Source: an uncultured Streptococcus sp. (GTDB lineage: Bacteria; Bacillota; Bacilli; Lactobacillales; Streptococcaceae). Taken from it: a DNA stretch of 8,612 nucleotides. The translations under genes and the position numbers were made by a program. The first letter of the stretch is position 1. Every line of letters begins with the position of its first letter. Location of the stretch: assembly GCA_900755085.1 (NCBI GenBank), contig CAAEFF010000077.1, positions 1-8,612 of the forward strand. Direction: 5' to 3'. Positions 5,454-8,612 of the stretch are shown piece after piece. Under the pieces are notes generated by a model. That model was not told the origin of the DNA, did no database searches, and saw nothing but the letters and a program-made list of their open reading frames with translations.

Positions 5454-6458
5454 ATGAATACAGACGATACAGTAACGATTTATGATGTCGCCCGTGAAGC
5501 AGGGGTTTCAATGGCAACCGTTAGTCGTGTAGTGAATGGAAATAAAAACGTTAAAGAAAATACACGTAAAAAAGTTTTGGAAGTGATCGAACGTTTAGAC
5601 TATCGTCCAAATGCTGTTGCGCGTGGTCTTGCTAGCAAGAAAACCACAACAGTCGGTGTTGTGATTCCAAACATTACCAACAGTTATTTTTCCACCCTGG
5701 CTAAAGGGATCGATGACATTGCCGAAATGTACAAGTACAACATCGTTCTTGCAAATAGCGATGAAGACGATGACAAAGAAGTTTCAGTGGTAAATAACCT
5801 CTTTTCAAAACAAGTGGATGGGATTGTTTTCATGGGCTATCACTTGACAGAAAAGATTCGCTCAGAATTTTCACGTTCTCGGACACCTGTTGTCCTTGCT
5901 GGAACAGTGGATGTTGAACACCAATTACCAAGTGTCAATATCGACTACAAGCAAGCGACCGTTGATGCTGTTACACAGTTGGCAAAACACAACAAGAAAA
6001 TTGCTTTTGTAAGTGGTCCATTGGTCGATGATATCAATGGAAAAATCCGTTTGGCGGGCTATAAAGAAGCTTTGAAAGCGAAAAAATTGAGCTATAGCGA
6101 AGGACTTGTCTTTGAATCGAAGTACCGTTACGATGAAGGCTACAACTTGGCAGAACGCATCATTGCGTCAAAAGCAACAGCTGCTTTTGTGACAGGTGAT
6201 GAATTGGCTGCAGGTCTCTTGAACGGCTTGTCTGATCACGGTATCAAAGTACCAGAAGACTTTGAAATTATTACCAGTGATGATTCACAAGTAACTCGTT
6301 ACACGCGTCCAAATCTATCAACGATTGGCCAACCTTTATATGACCTTGGGGCGATTAGTATGCGTATGTTGACCAAGATCATGCACAAAGAAGAGTTGGA
6401 AGAACGCGAAGTGTTGTTGTCTCATACGATCAACCAACGTGGAACGACGAAAAAATAA
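5454..6458 (+). CDS. ccpA: catabolite control protein A (LacI/GalR family)
   Basis: The global carbon regulator of Firmicutes: with HPr-Ser46-phosphate as co-repressor, it binds cre sites to repress or activate sugar and central metabolism genes. The 334-residue protein has the LacI-type helix-turn-helix 'VTIYDVAREAGVSMATVSRVVNGN' (7-30) and the hinge helix 'RPNAVARGLASKK' (51-63). The periplasmic-binding-protein-like core then begins at 'TVGVVIPNITNSYFSTLAKGI'. The sequence closely resembles streptococcal CcpA throughout, including 'VLANSDEDDDKEVSVVNNLF' and 'EIITSDDSQVTRYTRPNLSTI'. The ATG at 5454 is chosen because MNTDDTVTIYDV is the usual N-terminus and GAAAGGAAA precedes it. An in-frame upstream GTG (5418) adds 12 atypical residues. 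It is divergent from pepQ and has a cre site on its own promoter. The gene ends in its own terminator. Confidence 0.97.
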   Translation: MNTDDTVTIYDVAREAGVSMATVSRVVNGNKNVKENTRKKVLEVIERLDYRPNAVARGLASKKTTTVGVVIPNITNSYFSTLAKGIDDIAEMYKYNIVLANSDEDDDKEVSVVNNLFSKQVDGIVFMGYHLTEKIRSEFSRSRTPVVLAGTVDVEHQLPSVNIDYKQATVDAVTQLAKHNKKIAFVSGPLVDDINGKIRLAGYKEALKAKKLSYSEGLVFESKYRYDEGYNLAERIIASKATAAFVTGDELAAGLLNGLSDHGIKVPEDFEIITSDDSQVTRYTRPNLSTIGQPLYDLGAISMRMLTKIMHKEELEEREVLLSHTINQRGTTKK

Positions 6459-6460
6459 GG

Positions 6461-6543
6461 ATTAGTAGACTAGAGTCTCGACTTGGGAAGACGTGTCTAC
6501 TAGTCTGATAGGTTAGAACATCACTGTTCTAGCCTCTTTTTTT
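6461..6543 (+). terminator. ccpA terminator region with two consecutive hairpins
   Basis: The distal hairpin is the terminator: AGGTTAGAAC (6510-6519) pairs with GTTCTAGCCT (6526-6535) around ATCACT, with one G-U wobble, and is followed by CTTTTTTT (6536-6543). Just before it, ATTAGTAGAC (6461-6470) pairs with GTCTACTAGT (6495-6504) around a 24-nt loop. The latter has no U-run and may only protect the 3' end. The first stem starts 2 bp after the ccpA stop. Confidence 0.9.
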
Positions 6544-6564
6544 ATACTGCAAACAGGTAGAGAC

Positions 6565-6593
6565 TTGCTGGGCACTCTTTATTTCGGTATAAT
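6565..6593 (+). promoter_or_regulatory. promoter of the glycosyltransferase pair, -10 box 7 bp before the ATG
   Basis: TTGCTG (6565-6570) and a perfect TATAAT (6588-6593) are separated by 17 bp. A start point 6-8 bp after the -10 box would fall at 6599-6601, on or next to the ATG at 6601, so the transcript is predicted to be leaderless. AGAAGG (6594-6599) is one base from the ATG, too close to act as a normal ribosome binding site. Confidence 0.7.
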
Positions 6594-6600
6594 AGAAGGT

Positions 6601-7599
6601 ATGAAAGTTTTACTGTATTTAGAAGGAAAATCCGTATTACAAAAATCAGGAATTGGTCGAGCCTTGCAGCATCAAATGCATGCGCTTGATTTGGCTGGGA
6701 TTCCGTATACGACAGATATTTTAGGAGATTATGATGTGGTGCATATCAATACCTATGGACCTCGGAGTTTCCTTTTGCTCCATGCAGCAAAGCGTCGTGG
6801 AAAGAAAGTCATCATGCATGGCCATTCAACCCGTGAGGATTTTGAGAATTCCTTTATTGGTTCTAACCTTTTTGCGCCCTTGTTTGGAAAGTATTTGGCT
6901 CATATGTACCAAAAGGCAGACTATGTCATCACGCCTTCTGAGTATTCCAAACACTTGATTCAGTCTTATGGGGTGACCACACCGATTATCGCAGTCTCCA
7001 ATGGGATTGATTTAGAAAAATACAAGAAGGATCCGAAAAAAGAAGAAGTCTTTCGCAAGCATTTTAATATCCAGGAAGGCCAAAAAGTTGTTATCTGTGC
7101 AGGGCTTTATTTTAAACGCAAAGGGATTGAAGATTTCGTCGAAGTCGCTCGTTGTATGCCGGATGTGCGCTTTATTTGGCTAGGTTCTATCAACAAATGG
7201 ATCATTCCGCGTAAGATTCGTCGTATCGTGGAAAAGGATCATCCAAGTAATGTGGAATTTCCTGGCTATTTCAAGGGAGCAGTCTTCCAAGGGGCCATGA
7301 CGGGTTCAGATGCTTTCTTCTTCCCATCCTATGAGGAAACAGAAGGAATTGTTGTTTTAGAAGCCTTGGCTAGCCATCAGCATACGGTCTTGCGGGACAT
7401 TCCCGTTTACAATGGCTGGATCGACGAGAGCTCATCTGAATTGTGCCACAATGTGGATGAGTTTGTGGATTCCTTGAACAAGGTCTTAAACGGACAAGTG
7501 GACAAGCGGGAGGCTGGCTATAAGGTTGCTGAAAGTCGTTCGATCGACTTAGTGGCCCATCAATTGGTCGAAGCCTATCAAACAGTTTTGGAGATGTAA
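6601..7599 (+). CDS. cpoA: CpoA-like diacylglycerol glycosyltransferase (GT4 family)
   Basis: A 332-residue GT-B fold, retaining glycosyltransferase of family GT4. By its resemblance to pneumococcal CpoA and its place just before the monoglucosyl-DAG synthase gene, it should add a galactose (or glucose) to monoglucosyldiacylglycerol at the inner face of the membrane. That would make the diglycosyl lipid that shapes the bilayer and anchors teichoic acid. Visible features are the N-terminal 'SGIGRAL' loop (16-22), 'HGHST' (73-77), 'SNGID' (133-137) and the EX7E catalytic motif E246/E254 (EETEGIVVLEA). Basic patches that could contact lipid lie at FKRKG (171-175) and PRKIRR (203-208). I see no transmembrane helix. 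The ATG at 6601 is preferred over an upstream TTG (6565), which would sit in the -35 box. The next gene begins 1 nt after the stop. In pneumococcus, cpoA mutants show altered beta-lactam response and competence. Confidence 0.8.
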   Translation: MKVLLYLEGKSVLQKSGIGRALQHQMHALDLAGIPYTTDILGDYDVVHINTYGPRSFLLLHAAKRRGKKVIMHGHSTREDFENSFIGSNLFAPLFGKYLAHMYQKADYVITPSEYSKHLIQSYGVTTPIIAVSNGIDLEKYKKDPKKEEVFRKHFNIQEGQKVVICAGLYFKRKGIEDFVEVARCMPDVRFIWLGSINKWIIPRKIRRIVEKDHPSNVEFPGYFKGAVFQGAMTGSDAFFFPSYEETEGIVVLEALASHQHTVLRDIPVYNGWIDESSSELCHNVDEFVDSLNKVLNGQVDKREAGYKVAESRSIDLVAHQLVEAYQTVLEM

Positions 7600-7600
7600 G

Positions 7601-8612
7601 ATGCGTGTAGGGTTATTTACAGATACCTATTTCCCGCAAGTGTCGGGAGTGGCGACCAGTATTCGGACGCTCAAAACAGAATTGGAAAAATTGGGTCACA
7701 CGGTCTTCATTTTTACAACGACCGATAAAGATGTGAACCGCTATGAAGATTGGCAGATCATTCGGATTCCAAGTGTGCCCTTCTTTGCCTTTAAGGACCG
7801 TCGTGTCGCTTATCGTGGCTTCTCGAAGGCACTTGCTATTGCCAAGCAATACCAGTTGGATATTATCCATACCCAGACAGAGTTTTCATTGGGCCTCTTG
7901 GGGGTTTGGATAGGACGTGAATTGCGGATTCCGGTCATTCATACCTACCATACCCAGTATGAAGATTATGTTCGCTACATTGCTCGAGGCATGGTCATTC
8001 GCCCAAGTATGGTCAAATACATTGTGAGAAGTTATATGAATGATCTGGACGGAGTGATCTGCCCGAGTGAGATCGTCTATGACTTGCTTCAAAAGTACAA
8101 GGTGAAGGCAGAAAAACGTATTATTCCGACAGGGATTGATTTGGCCAAGTTTGACCGACCAGAGATCACCTCGACAGAGACAGCGGCTCTGCGTGAAAAA
8201 TATGAAGTAGCAGAAGATGAAACACTCTTGTTGAGCCTGTCGCGGGTCTCTTATGAAAAGAACATCCAGGCCGTTATTGCAGCTCTTCCTGATGTCCTCA
8301 AGGTCAATTCTAAGGTTAAGTTGATCGTTGCTGGGGATGGTCCTTATCTGGATGATTTGAAAAAGCAGGCAGCCAAGCTTGAAATTTCAGATGCGGTGAT
8401 CTTTACAGGGATGATTCCGCCAAATGAGACGGCTCTCTATTACAAGGCGGCGGACTTCTTTATTTCGGCATCTACTAGTGAGACCCAAGGCTTGACCTAT
8501 TTGGAAAGTATCGCTAGTGGTACACCAGTGATTGCCCATGGCAATCCTTATCTGGACCATGTGATTGATGATCCCATGTTTGGAAAGCTTTTCTATGAAG
8601 AAAGTGATCTAG
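7601..8612 (+). CDS. monoglucosyldiacylglycerol synthase-like glycosyltransferase (3' end outside window)
   Basis: An open frame of 337 codons runs off the window edge. The protein starts MRVGLFTDTYFPQVSGVATS, the classic GT4 N-terminus with its flexible G-loop, and closely resembles the pneumococcal 1,2-diacylglycerol 3-glucosyltransferase (spr0982/SP_1075). That enzyme transfers glucose from UDP-glucose to diacylglycerol, the step before CpoA. Further motifs are 'HTYHTQYEDY' (about 115-124), 'PSEIV' in the hinge, 'PTGID', 'VAGDGPY' and the EX7E pair E294/E302 (SETQGLTYLES), followed by 'ASGTPVIAHGNPY'. The ATG lies 1 nt after the cpoA stop, with GGAG (7590-7593) inside the end of cpoA, so the two are translationally coupled and co-transcribed. 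The family is usually about 440 residues in streptococci, so roughly a hundred residues are missing beyond the edge. Confidence 0.88.
   Translation, partial: MRVGLFTDTYFPQVSGVATSIRTLKTELEKLGHTVFIFTTTDKDVNRYEDWQIIRIPSVPFFAFKDRRVAYRGFSKALAIAKQYQLDIIHTQTEFSLGLLGVWIGRELRIPVIHTYHTQYEDYVRYIARGMVIRPSMVKYIVRSYMNDLDGVICPSEIVYDLLQKYKVKAEKRIIPTGIDLAKFDRPEITSTETAALREKYEVAEDETLLLSLSRVSYEKNIQAVIAALPDVLKVNSKVKLIVAGDGPYLDDLKKQAAKLEISDAVIFTGMIPPNETALYYKAADFFISASTSETQGLTYLESIASGTPVIAHGNPYLDHVIDDPMFGKLFYEESDL

Noticed and set aside
7613..8092. Two - strand open frames of 85 and 68 codons
   Set aside because: They lie antisense to the second glycosyltransferase, whose + strand frame is open to the window edge and shows clear GT4 motifs.

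Overview
The window is low-GC Firmicute DNA and looks like a Streptococcus of the oral (mitis/sanguinis/parasanguinis) type. The evidence is a CcpA protein of textbook streptococcal sequence divergent from pepQ, a CpoA-type glycolipid glycosyltransferase pair, AAGGAG-type ribosome binding sites, TATAAT promoters, and an intergenic stem-loop repeat of a kind I associate with streptococcal genomes. The species is inference. Nearly everything is core or near-core chromosome. I see no phage, CRISPR, toxin-antitoxin or defence locus, and no clear novel multi-gene system.

Left part (1-2424): the last codons of an IS30-type transposase run into the window on the + strand. Facing them on the - strand are a TetR/AcrR-type regulator with its own terminator and promoter and a striking 11-bp perfect inverted repeat just upstream of the promoter, and then mntH, an Nramp manganese/iron transporter with its own promoter and terminator.

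Middle (2521-4210): divergent from mntH are a calcineurin-type metallophosphoesterase and an Rrf2-family regulator, each with its own promoter. The Rrf2 gene ends in a roughly 186-bp hairpin-rich, MITE-like repeat with terminal inverted repeats. Its right end also forms a rho-independent terminator lying between rrf2 and the convergent pepQ.

Right part (4211-8612): pepQ (Xaa-Pro dipeptidase, -) and ccpA (catabolite control protein A, +) are divergent and share a 160-bp control region with a near-consensus cre site on the ccpA -35 element, which suggests autoregulation. After the ccpA terminator, a promoter whose -10 lies only 7 bp before the ATG drives a two-gene glycosyltransferase unit: a cpoA-like gene and, 1 nt later, a monoglucosyldiacylglycerol-synthase-like gene cut by the window edge. 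Together these two should build the mono- and diglycosyl diacylglycerols of the membrane and the lipid anchor of lipoteichoic acid.

The items most worth a second look are the MITE-like repeat, the probable leaderless cpoA transcript, the TetR-proximal dyad, the cre site in the ccpA/pepQ intergenic region, and the dyads over the rrf2 and mntH promoters.
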